This document shows, in pieces, positions 16,842-26,269 of a stretch of 64,000 nucleotides of DNA. Location of the stretch: positions 124,001-188,000 of the forward strand of contig CALMJS010000014.1 of the NCBI GenBank assembly GCA_937864535.1, in the 5' to 3' direction. Source of the DNA: an uncultured Paracoccaceae bacterium (lineage in GTDB: Bacteria > Pseudomonadota > Alphaproteobacteria > Rhodobacterales > Rhodobacteraceae). The notes below the pieces were generated by a model. The model saw only the letters and a program-made list of their open reading frames with translations. It searched no databases and was not told where the DNA came from. How positions within the stretch are numbered: the first letter of the stretch is position 1; each line of letters begins with the position of its first letter. A program made the position numbers and the translations under genes.

Positions 16842-18827
16842 ATGAGTCTGCCACCCGGTTTTCTAGATGAATTGCGCAATCGCCTGTCGCTGGCCCAAGT
16901 GGTCGGGCGAAAGGTCATGTGGGACGCGCGCAAATCGAACACCGCCAAAGGGGATTTCTGGGCCCCTTGTCCCTTTCATCAGGAAAAGAGCGCGTCGTTT
17001 CATGTCGATGATCGCAAAGGGTTCTATTACTGTTTTGGCTGTCATGCCAAAGGCGACGCCATAGGATTTGTCCAAGAGACCGAGAATGTCGGGTTCATGG
17101 AGGCGATCGAGATATTGGCCCGTGAGGCCGGGTTGCCGATGCCGCAGCAGGACAGGCAGGCACAGGTCAAATCGGATCGCCGCACCAAGCTGGCCGAGGT
17201 GATGGACGAGGCGGTGAAGTTCTATCGTCTGCAACTCAGGACCAGCGCGGCGACGCAGGCGCGGGCCTATTTGGCCAAGCGGGGTCTGTCCGAGGCTGCG
17301 CAAGAGCGCTGGGAGATCGGTTTTGCGCCGCAGGGGTGGCAATCGCTGTTTGAGGCCCTGACCGCCAAGGGAATATCCGAGGATCTGCTGATCGGGGCGG
17401 GGCTGGCCAAAGCGTCCGACCAAGGCAAGCGGCCCTATGACGTGTTCCGCCATCGCATCATGTTCCCCATTCGGGACGGGCGCGGTAGGGCGATTGCCTT
17501 TGGCGGGCGGGCGATGGACCCAGAGGATAAGGCGAAATACCTCAACAGCCCCGAGACCGATCTGTTCGACAAGGGGCGCAATCTGTTCAATCTGCAGCGC
17601 GCGCGAGAGGCAGCCGGCAAAGGTCAGGCCTTGGTCGTGGCGGAAGGGTATATGGATGTGATCGCCCTGTCCGAGGCGGGATTTGGCGGAGCGGTCGCGC
17701 CACTGGGAACGGCGGTGACCGAGGATCAATTGCGCATGATGTGGCGCGTTGCCGATGAGCCGATCATCGCGCTGGACGGGGACAAGGCCGGTATTCGCGC
17801 GGCGATGCGGGTGATCGATCTGGCGCTGCCGATGCTGGAGGCGGGGAAATCGCTGCGCTTTGCCCTGATGCCTGACGGCATGGACCCTGATGATCTGATC
17901 CGGGCCAAGGGGCCGGAGGCTGTGGCAAAGGTTCTGTCCGAAGCCAAGCCGATGGTGACACTGCTGTGGCAACGCGAAGTCGAGGGCAAGGTTTTCGACA
18001 GTCCGGAGCGGCGGGCGGCCCTGGACAAGGTGCTGCGCGAAAAGATCATGTTGATCAAGGATCCGTCGCTACGCCGCCATTATGGCGATGCGATTCAGGA
18101 CTTGCGTCAGGCCCTGTTTGGACGCCGCTCCGAATCTGCGGTGTTCAGCCCGGACGGCAGCAGGCCATTCACGACGAAGGGGGGCAGGCCGCGGTTCATT
18201 CGGGGCAAGTCGCTGCCGGAATCGGCCACGCCCAGTGCGCGGTCCTCGGAATTGGTGCGGGCCGAGGCCTTTGAGGATGCGCTGCGCGAGGCGGTCATTC
18301 TGGCGATGATCATTGCCTGCCCGTCCATGGCGGCCCAGTTCGAGGCCGAACTGGAGCATATGGAATGCCTGTCGCACGAGAATGCCCGTCTGCGCGACGC
18401 GATCCTGCGCCGGATCGGGGTGGGGGATCTAAGGGCGGCGATTGCCGAAGAAATCGGGGTCGCGCCTCTTGAAAACCTGTTTGCGCAGCGCCATGTGGCC
18501 ATAGCACCGGGAGTTCGGCGCTCATCGGATGTGGAATTGGTCCGAACCTCGATCAAGGAGGAACTCAGCCGTCTGGCTGCCCTGCGTGGGTATCGGGTGG
18601 AATTGGCCGAAGCGTCGGAGGACATACAAACCGTCGAGGACGACAATGATCCGCTGACATGGCGCGTGGCGCAGGCGGCGCTGGCTGTGGATCCGACCAC
18701 GCGGCGCGAGGTGGAAGACACCACTGAAGTGGTGGTCGCAGACAATGGCCTGATCATCAGCAAGGATGAACGCGACGAATTTCGCCGGGTTATCGAAGCA
18801 TTAAAGGGTAAGCCGTCTGGTTCCTGA
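16842..18827 (+). CDS. dnaG: DNA primase
   Basis: This 661-residue primase makes RNA primers for replication. The N-terminal CHC2 zinc finger is complete (Cys43, His46, Cys64, Cys67). The catalytic core carries DEPIIALDGDKAGIRAA, with the TOPRIM acidic residues after the VAEGYMDVIAL motif. The C-terminal DnaB-interacting region is less conserved, as is normal. The start ATG 16842 gives the standard MSLPPGFLDELRNRLSL N-terminus. It is followed by rpoD on the same strand, the usual dnaG-rpoD order of proteobacterial macromolecular-synthesis operons, with a 121-nt gap that probably holds an rpoD promoter. Confidence 0.97.
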   Translation: MSLPPGFLDELRNRLSLAQVVGRKVMWDARKSNTAKGDFWAPCPFHQEKSASFHVDDRKGFYYCFGCHAKGDAIGFVQETENVGFMEAIEILAREAGLPMPQQDRQAQVKSDRRTKLAEVMDEAVKFYRLQLRTSAATQARAYLAKRGLSEAAQERWEIGFAPQGWQSLFEALTAKGISEDLLIGAGLAKASDQGKRPYDVFRHRIMFPIRDGRGRAIAFGGRAMDPEDKAKYLNSPETDLFDKGRNLFNLQRAREAAGKGQALVVAEGYMDVIALSEAGFGGAVAPLGTAVTEDQLRMMWRVADEPIIALDGDKAGIRAAMRVIDLALPMLEAGKSLRFALMPDGMDPDDLIRAKGPEAVAKVLSEAKPMVTLLWQREVEGKVFDSPERRAALDKVLREKIMLIKDPSLRRHYGDAIQDLRQALFGRRSESAVFSPDGSRPFTTKGGRPRFIRGKSLPESATPSARSSELVRAEAFEDALREAVILAMIIACPSMAAQFEAELEHMECLSHENARLRDAILRRIGVGDLRAAIAEEIGVAPLENLFAQRHVAIAPGVRRSSDVELVRTSIKEELSRLAALRGYRVELAEASEDIQTVEDDNDPLTWRVAQAALAVDPTTRREVEDTTEVVVADNGLIISKDERDEFRRVIEALKGKPSGS

Positions 18828-18948
18828 CGAATTTGCCGAATAAATATCACCGATCCGCAGCATAGAGGTTGCGAATCGCCTACTAAGACCTTTGATTCGA
18901 GTAAATCCGAATCAGCGAATCAACCGGACCCGTCCCAAGGAGCATTCT

Positions 18949-20937
<1,989 letters not shown>

Positions 20938-20943
20938 TTTCAG

Positions 20944-20967
20944 CGCCCCCGCAAGGGGGCGTTTTTG
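20944..20967 (+). terminator. Intrinsic terminator of rpoD
   Basis: A 7-bp stem CGCCCCC/GGGGGCG (20944-20950 with 20955-20961) is closed by a GCAA tetraloop and followed by TTTTTG. Confidence 0.88.
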
Positions 20968-20987
20968 TTTTGATTAAAGGTAAAGAA

Positions 20988-21383
20988 ATGAACGAAATTG
21001 ATAAGCAAGAGCACAGCCAATTTCATTGGGCAGAAGGACTGAAATTTGTCATAGAAGGGTTTAAGGCCCTATTTTTAATAAATGGCGCAGGAACGATATC
21101 AATTCTGACATTTATTGGAGACCAGCAAGAAGCAAACGTGTGGTTTGTCATTGCCATGATTTCCTATGCTTTTGGCGCGTTCTGCGGTGTGGTGCTTTAT
21201 TTTTTTGCCTACCTTGCCCAGTTGGGGTATGGAAATTTCAATAATGATAGCGCTCGATTTTGGCATTATTCATCGTATTTTCTCTTGCTCCTCTCAGGTT
21301 TCATTTTTGTTATTGGTACAATTTCGGCTGCTGTGGGATTTTTGAAGCCTAATTTGTTTTTGCAGTTTCTGTGTAGTTCTTGA
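20988..21383 (+). CDS. AT-rich small membrane protein, probably horizontally acquired
   Basis: I do not recognise a family for this 131-residue protein. Three membrane helices are visible: about residues 26-43 (ALFLINGAGTISILTFIG), 50-77 (VWFVIAMISYAFGAFCGVVLYFF) and 97-118 (YFLLLLSGFIFVIGTISAAVGF). The start of the second is close to a QQEAN loop. AAAGG lies 7-8 nt before ATG 20988. Base composition is far more AT-rich than either neighbour, with codons such as ATA, AAT and TTT in plenty, so recent transfer is likely. It lies between the rpoD terminator and the 3' end of a convergent gene, 13 nt away. A role as a small accessory or defence-type membrane protein is only a guess. Confidence 0.65.
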   Translation: MNEIDKQEHSQFHWAEGLKFVIEGFKALFLINGAGTISILTFIGDQQEANVWFVIAMISYAFGAFCGVVLYFFAYLAQLGYGNFNNDSARFWHYSSYFLLLLSGFIFVIGTISAAVGFLKPNLFLQFLCSS

Positions 21384-21396
21384 GTTGGTGGCAGCC

Positions 21397-22962
21397 CTAT
21401 CTTTCTTGGGAATAAATCCCAGCCAACTCTTTCTTGAGCGGGCCGAGCAAGGCGTCGTAGCGTTTCCATCTCTGCACGCTGGTCGAATAGATCGGCTGGC
21501 GTACCTGCCATGTCGATAGCGTTCGGGCGGCGTTTTTCGTGTCTTGGAACTGCAAACAGGCGGGGTCCCAGTCAAGGCCGAGGAAGTCGATCATCGCGCG
21601 GGCTTGGCCTTCGGGATCGGCCACGACCTCTTCGTAGTGGATGGTTTTGATCCGCAGCGGCAGGACCGTTTTCCAATGCGCCATCAGGTCCAGATGCATC
21701 CGATAGTATCGGCCCAATTGGCCCAGATCTTGGGTGTAACCATGGCCCGAGGGCAGGGGGCTGAGATAGCAGGACACACAGGTATCCATCGGGTCGCGCA
21801 GCGCGTGGATCACATGGGCCTTGGGGAACAGCTTGGCGATCAGTCCGAGGCGTTCGAAATTATGCAGGAATTTATCGACGCCGCGCCGCGCGTCGGGTCC
21901 GATCCGTCCGCGCATATGGGCCAGATAGTCGCCGGCAGCCCGCTGGGATATCTCGCCCGACAGTGCGCCGACGACCTGCGCCATCCGACCGCCATCGAGC
22001 GGCGGAATTTGCAGCCGTTTGGCAATCTCGCCCATCATCACGCTTTCGCCGATGCCGCCGATCTGCGGATGGGCGGCGAGGATCTGTTCCAGAAGCGTGC
22101 TGCCGGACCGGGGCATGCCGACGATAAACACCGGGGTTTCGTCGCTGCTGCCGCTCGCGCCAAAGAACTGCGCCCGCGAAATGCCGCTGATTTGGTGCCG
22201 CACATAGGATTTGTAGCGGGCTTCGTCATAGGCGGCGGGTGTGACGGTTTTTGCCTCGGTGATCAGGCGAAACGCTTCGATATGGTTGCCCAGATCGGTT
22301 TCGATCTTGCCCAAGGTACGCAGCGCCCGGCTATATCCGATCGCGTTGAGCGATTTCAGTCGGGGCAAGAGCCGGGTTTTCACATCGATCACAATCGGGT
22401 CGTCCGCAGTTACCTTGGTCGTGTCGGCATAGAGCATGATCCCTGCGAGGTTATCGGGGAAATCGCGGGCGAGGGCGCGGGCGATCTCTGCCGCGCCATC
22501 CACATCACCAAGGTTGAGCCGCAATCGCCCCAGTTCCATCCTTGCGCTCAGGTGGTCGGGACGGGCGGCGATCACCTGTTCGAGCAGTCGGCGCGCCTCG
22601 TCCGGTTGATCGACGCGCCGCAGGGTTGAGCCTAGGACAAAGAGATTTTCCGCGTCGTCGGGTGCGATTGCGACAGCCTGCCGAGCAGCGACCAGCGCGC
22701 GTTCATGTTGTGCCAGTTCCGTTTCGACCTGCGCGAGCAGCCGGAATGACACTGGGTCCTTTGGGGCGACCTTGATCAACGTGGCCGCATGCGGGGCGGC
22801 AAAGGACGCGCCGGACGGGCGACGCAGATAGAACCGGATGATTGCCTGCAGAGCCCCCGCCGATTTGGGGTCTTTTTGCAGTGCCTGTCGCAAGAGCGCC
22901 TCTGCCCCGGCGATGTCGCGGGCGGCTTCTCTCTCGGCGGCTTGGGCAATGAGGCGGGACAT
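21397..22962 (-). CDS. TPR-repeat sulfotransferase family protein
   Basis: This 521-residue protein has an N-terminal array of tetratricopeptide repeats (about residues 1-230, for example RDIAGAEALLRQALQKDP and HERALVAARQAVAIAPDD). A sulfotransferase domain follows that starts with the PAPS 5'-phosphosulfate loop VGMPRSGSTLLEQILAAHPQ and later has HALRDPMDTCVSCY. Such TPR-sulfotransferases are common in alphaproteobacteria, but their acceptors are not known. ATG 22962 has GGAG 6 nt upstream; an upstream in-frame alternative starts at 22989. It is convergent with the AT-rich gene and stands alone. The acceptor could be a polysaccharide or protein tyrosine, without evidence either way. Confidence 0.85.
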   Translation of the reverse strand: MSRLIAQAAEREAARDIAGAEALLRQALQKDPKSAGALQAIIRFYLRRPSGASFAAPHAATLIKVAPKDPVSFRLLAQVETELAQHERALVAARQAVAIAPDDAENLFVLGSTLRRVDQPDEARRLLEQVIAARPDHLSARMELGRLRLNLGDVDGAAEIARALARDFPDNLAGIMLYADTTKVTADDPIVIDVKTRLLPRLKSLNAIGYSRALRTLGKIETDLGNHIEAFRLITEAKTVTPAAYDEARYKSYVRHQISGISRAQFFGASGSSDETPVFIVGMPRSGSTLLEQILAAHPQIGGIGESVMMGEIAKRLQIPPLDGGRMAQVVGALSGEISQRAAGDYLAHMRGRIGPDARRGVDKFLHNFERLGLIAKLFPKAHVIHALRDPMDTCVSCYLSPLPSGHGYTQDLGQLGRYYRMHLDLMAHWKTVLPLRIKTIHYEEVVADPEGQARAMIDFLGLDWDPACLQFQDTKNAARTLSTWQVRQPIYSTSVQRWKRYDALLGPLKKELAGIYSQER

Positions 22963-23013
22963 TCGGGCTCCTGTTTTCAGGTCTACCAAACATGCCCCGC
23001 CCTGATTTTCAAG

Positions 23014-23856
23014 TTAGGCCAGCGCTGCCGCGAGTGACGTTGTCGGGCGGCCGATCAGGCGCGACAGGGTTTTGCTGTCGTCAAACAGCCAGCCCTTGGC
23101 CGCTTGGGCATCGCTATCGGCCAGAACGGTGGCAAACCCCTCGGGCAGTCCCGCACCGACCAGCGCGGCGGCAAAGGCGTCTTGCGGCATGTCGACAAAG
23201 GCGACCGGCTGACACTTGGCGGCGGTGACCGCAGCGGCATAGTCGGTCAGGGTAAAGCCCGTATCGCTCGCCAGTTCATAGGTTTTCCCGTCATGGCCCT
23301 GTCCTGACAGGACGACGGCGGCGGCCTCGGCATAGTCTTGGCGGGTGGCAGAGGACAGTTTGCCGTCGGCGGTGGCGCCGAAATGTTGGCCCAGCGCCAA
23401 ATCCTGATCCAGCGTCATCAGAGTGTTTTCCAGATACCAGCCGTTGCGCAGGATCGTATAGGACAGGCCAGAGGCCTTGAGCGCGTCTTCGGTGGCCTTG
23501 TGCTCGGCGGCGAGCATCATCGGCGAGGTGTCGGCGCGCAGAATCGATGTATAGGCCAGATAGCCCACGCCCGCGGCCTTGGCGGCGGCGATGGCGGCGG
23601 TGTGCTGCGCGACGCGCTGACCGATCGCGCTTCCGGAAATCAGCAGAACACGGTCGATCCCGGCAAAGGCCGAGGCGAGCGTTTCGGGGGTATCGTAATC
23701 GCCAAAGCGCGTTTCGATGCCCTTGGCGGCGTAGTCCGCAGCCGCCTGTTCCGAACGGACGAGGGCGACGATGTCGCCGCTTGGAACCAGAGTGGCGAGA
23801 TGGGCGATCACCTTTTGGCCCAGTTGGCCCGAAGCGCCAGTTACGAGATATTTCAT
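23014..23856 (-). CDS. NmrA/QOR2-like NAD(P)H quinone oxidoreductase (SDR family)
   Basis: This 280-residue atypical short-chain dehydrogenase has the NAD(P) motif TGASGQLGQKV at residues 5-15 and an NmrA-like architecture close to E. coli QorB (YtfG). It lacks the canonical YxxxK of classical SDRs at the usual place, as in NmrA proteins. GGAG precedes ATG 23856 by 7-8 nt; the frame opens at 23892. It is divergent from an HxlR-type regulator, the same pair arrangement as ytfG-ytfH in enterobacteria, so quinone or electrophile stress is the likely context. That functional link is inferred from the family pairing. Confidence 0.82.
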   Translation of the reverse strand: MKYLVTGASGQLGQKVIAHLATLVPSGDIVALVRSEQAAADYAAKGIETRFGDYDTPETLASAFAGIDRVLLISGSAIGQRVAQHTAAIAAAKAAGVGYLAYTSILRADTSPMMLAAEHKATEDALKASGLSYTILRNGWYLENTLMTLDQDLALGQHFGATADGKLSSATRQDYAEAAAVVLSGQGHDGKTYELASDTGFTLTDYAAAVTAAKCQPVAFVDMPQDAFAAALVGAGLPEGFATVLADSDAQAAKGWLFDDSKTLSRLIGRPTTSLAAALA

Positions 23857-23885
23857 AGTAGTCTCCAGTATGGAATCGGTTGCTA

Positions 23886-23900
23886 GTCTCATTTAGAGAC
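23886..23900. promoter_or_regulatory. Candidate operator between the quinone reductase and hxlR genes
   Basis: GTCTC-ATTTA-GAGAC is a perfect 5-bp inverted repeat with a 5-nt centre. It lies 30 nt upstream of the reductase ATG on the minus strand and 60 nt upstream of the regulator ATG. HxlR regulators bind short palindromes like this near the shared promoter. Confidence 0.45.
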
Positions 23901-23911
23901 CTTATTCGTGC

Positions 23912-23948
23912 TTCGTAAGGAGGCAGGTTTTCTGCCCAAGGTTACGAA
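23912..23948 (+). promoter_or_regulatory. Nested inverted repeats in the hxlR leader
   Basis: TTCGTAA (23912-23918) pairs with TTACGAA (23942-23948), and inside them GGCAG/CTGCC (23922-23926 with 23932-23936) closes on GTTTT. The outer arm touches the AAAAGGG ribosome binding site of hxlR. It could act as an RNA hairpin or as two DNA half-sites 30 bp apart. Confidence 0.45.
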
Positions 23949-23960
23949 AAGGGAACCGCC

Positions 23961-24353
23961 ATGCGCGATACGGCCCAAACCCGGCTAGATCAGTGGAAGG
24001 ACATGGGATTTGACCCGGCCAATTGTCCGGTCCGTCAGGTTTTGGATCATGTCGGTGCCAAATGGACCATGTTGATCCTGATGGAACTTAGCCAAGGACC
24101 GCAGCGGTTTAACGGACTAGGTCGCGCGGTGCCGGATATTTCCAAACGCATGCTCACACAGACGCTTCGCGATTTAGAGCGCGATGGTCTGGTTTTGCGG
24201 GAGGTATTTCCGACCAAGCCGCCCTCGGTGGAATATCGTTTGTCGAATATGGGGCTGTCGCTGTTGACCTCGATGGGGCCCCTGTTCGACTGGGCCAATG
24301 GCCATTTTCAGACAATCTTAGCAAGTCGCCACAGTTTCGACACGGCGCAGTAA
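23961..24353 (+). CDS. HxlR-family transcriptional regulator (QorR/YtfH-like)
   Basis: This 130-residue winged-helix protein of the HxlR/DUF24 type has the conserved early cysteine at residue 22 ([20 protein letters not shown]). In redox-sensing members such as YodB and QorR that cysteine detects quinones or diamide. The recognition region is [41 protein letters not shown] precedes ATG 23961. It is divergent from a QorB-like reductase, which is very probably its target. Regulation by thiol oxidation follows from the family and the conserved cysteine, and has not been seen directly. Confidence 0.87.
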   Translation: MRDTAQTRLDQWKDMGFDPANCPVRQVLDHVGAKWTMLILMELSQGPQRFNGLGRAVPDISKRMLTQTLRDLERDGLVLREVFPTKPPSVEYRLSNMGLSLLTSMGPLFDWANGHFQTILASRHSFDTAQ

Positions 24354-24709
24354 GCGTTTCTCAACCCTCGCCGCCTAGGTTTTTCCCCGGGTGAGTAAGG
24401 AGTGAAACGATGATTGCAGTAACCTTTGGCTGGTTGCTGGGATTTGCGGCTATTGTGCATGTCCCGCCAACGCTGCCGGATCGCGGTGGTGCGATCATGA
24501 TCTGTCTGGTTCAGGACAGACCCTGCGTTGCACGGGGCTGAGCGTTGCGATCAGCCAAGGCATGTCACGCGAGGCTGTTCACCAACTGAGTCCTAAGCGC
24601 CACAGCATCTGGTGGTTCTGGCAAAAATATCTATCCAAATCTGGGTGGCGTGCCTATAGTGCCTGTGGATAACCCGAACAATCGGGGCAGGCGGTAAAAG
24701 GGACACAGC
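24354..24709. other. Intergenic stretch between hxlR and nrdR
   Basis: This 356-nt gap holds one short reading frame with a good ribosome binding site (24410-24541, listed separately). The rest, 24542-24709, is the nrdR leader. I saw no tRNA, no T-tailed hairpin and no clear NrdR box. A run of unusually AT-rich bases around 24623-24640 may be promoter DNA. Confidence 0.6.
24410..24541 (+). CDS. Putative 43-residue small protein
   Basis: A 43-codon frame runs from ATG 24410 to TGA 24539-24541 and is preceded by AAGGAG with 7 nt spacing, as good as any in the window. The N-terminal 20 residues (MIAVTFGWLLGFAAIVHVPP) are hydrophobic enough for a membrane anchor or signal sequence. The C-terminal half has two cysteines (ICLVQDRPC) that could form a pair. 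No homologue comes to mind. Translation is supported by the ribosome binding site only. Confidence 0.4.
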   Translation: MIAVTFGWLLGFAAIVHVPPTLPDRGGAIMICLVQDRPCVARG

Positions 24710-25177
24710 ATGCGTTGCCCGTTTTGCGGAAACGTCGACACTCAGGTCAAAGACTCGCGTCCGGCAGAAGATCACGTCGCCATTCGGCGGCGGCGGTTCT
24801 GTCCGGCATGTGGCGGGCGGTTTACGACCTACGAGCGCGTTCAACTGCGCGATTTGGTGGTGATCAAGACGAGTGGCCGGCGCGAGGATTTTGATCGCGA
24901 CAAACTTGAGCGGTCGATCCGCATCGCCCTGCAAAAACGTCCGGTCGAGCCCGAGCGGATGGATCAGATGATTTCTGGCATCGTGCGCCGTCTCGAGAGT
25001 CTGGGCGAAACGGATATTCCGTCCAAGGCGATCGGCGAAATCGTGATGGAGAGCCTCGCGCGGATTGATACCGTGGCCTATGTGCGGTTCGCCAGCGTGT
25101 ACAAGAATTTCCAAGCAGCCGACGATTTCGACAAGTTTATCGACGAACTGCGCCCAGAAACCAAAGCTGACCAGTGA
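24710..25177 (+). CDS. nrdR: Transcriptional repressor NrdR
   Basis: This 155-residue repressor of ribonucleotide reductase genes has the N-terminal zinc ribbon with four cysteines (Cys3, Cys6, Cys31, Cys34), followed by the ATP-cone domain ([25 protein letters not shown], about residues 49-73) that senses ATP/dATP. ATG 24710 is the only sensible start. The stop overlaps the GTG start of ribD (GTGA), the classic nrdR-ribD arrangement of proteobacteria. No nrd gene lies in this window, so its targets are elsewhere. Confidence 0.97.
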   Translation: MRCPFCGNVDTQVKDSRPAEDHVAIRRRRFCPACGGRFTTYERVQLRDLVVIKTSGRREDFDRDKLERSIRIALQKRPVEPERMDQMISGIVRRLESLGETDIPSKAIGEIVMESLARIDTVAYVRFASVYKNFQAADDFDKFIDELRPETKADQ

Positions 25178-26268
25178 TCCGACCGGACGACGATCGTTTT
25201 ATGGCCTTGGCCTTGTCGCTGGGGCGTCGCGGGATGGGGCGTGTATGGCCAAATCCCGCGGTCGGATGCGTGATCGTCAAGGATGGTACAATTGTGGGCC
25301 GTGGCCGCACCGCAGATGGCGGCCGCCCCCATGCAGAGCCTCAGGCGTTGGCGCAGGCAGGGGATGCAGCCTGCGGTGCGACGGCCTATGTCAGCCTGGA
25401 GCCCTGTGCCCACTACGGAAAAACGCCGCCCTGTGCGGAAACCCTGATTTCTAGTGGTGTTGCCCGTGTGGTGATCGCCTGCACAGACCCCGACCCTCGG
25501 GTCGCCGGACGCGGCATTGCCATGTTGCAGGCCGCAGGGATCGAGGTGACACTTGGCGTCCGAGAGGCCGAGGCGCAGCGTGATCACGCCGGATTTTTCA
25601 GTCGCGTTACGAAATCGCGGCCTTGGGTGACGCTGAAACTGGCGACGACCCTCGACGGTCGGATTGCCACCGCGACCGGGCAGAGCCAGTGGATCACCGG
25701 CCCCGATGCCCGTCGTCTGGTCCATATGCAGCGGGCACGTCACGACGCGGTGATGGTCGGGGCGGGAACCGTGCGCGCCGACGATCCGTCCCTGACCGTG
25801 CGTGGACTGGGGATTGATCGCCAACCCGTGCGCGTGGTGGTGTCCCGGCGCATGGATTTGCCTGCGGACTGTGTTCTGACGCGGACCGCGCGGGAAACTC
25901 CGGTGTGGCTCTGTCATGGTCAGGACGTGACCACGCGCCTGCAACCGTGGTCCGAAGCCGGGGTGCAGATGGTGCCCTGCGCGGTCGAACATGGGCAGGT
26001 GTCGGTTGTCTCGGCTCTGACCGCCTTGGCCGAACGGGGACTGACCCGCGTATTTTGTGAGGGCGGCGGCGCCTTGGCCGCGTCATTGTTATTGGCCGAT
26101 GTGGTCGATGAACTGGTGGTCTTTACCGCCGGAATGGGCATCGGCGCAGAGGGCATGCCCGCGCTGGGTGCGATGGGCATAGATACCCTGTCGGATGCCC
26201 CCAGATTTGCGCTGGCCGAGGTGACACAGGTCGGCGCTGACGTCATGACCATTTGGCGGCGCAGCTAG
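25174..26268 (+). CDS. ribD: Bifunctional riboflavin biosynthesis deaminase/reductase RibD
   Basis: This 364-residue enzyme carries out the second and third steps of riboflavin synthesis. The N-terminal deaminase has the zinc site HAE (residues 53-55) with [11 protein letters not shown] (Cys78, Cys87). The C-terminal half is the NADPH-dependent reductase (from about residue 148, [16 protein letters not shown]). The start is GTG 25174, overlapping the nrdR stop; no ATG is available upstream of the conserved DDRFMALAL. Its 3' end is one base from the convergent kpsC stop. The next riboflavin gene, ribE, lies 4.7 kb further on, beyond a capsule cluster. Confidence 0.96.
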   Translation: MIRPDDDRFMALALSLGRRGMGRVWPNPAVGCVIVKDGTIVGRGRTADGGRPHAEPQALAQAGDAACGATAYVSLEPCAHYGKTPPCAETLISSGVARVVIACTDPDPRVAGRGIAMLQAAGIEVTLGVREAEAQRDHAGFFSRVTKSRPWVTLKLATTLDGRIATATGQSQWITGPDARRLVHMQRARHDAVMVGAGTVRADDPSLTVRGLGIDRQPVRVVVSRRMDLPADCVLTRTARETPVWLCHGQDVTTRLQPWSEAGVQMVPCAVEHGQVSVVSALTALAERGLTRVFCEGGGALAASLLLADVVDELVVFTAGMGIGAEGMPALGAMGIDTLSDAPRFALAEVTQVGADVMTIWRRS

Positions 26269-26269
26269 G

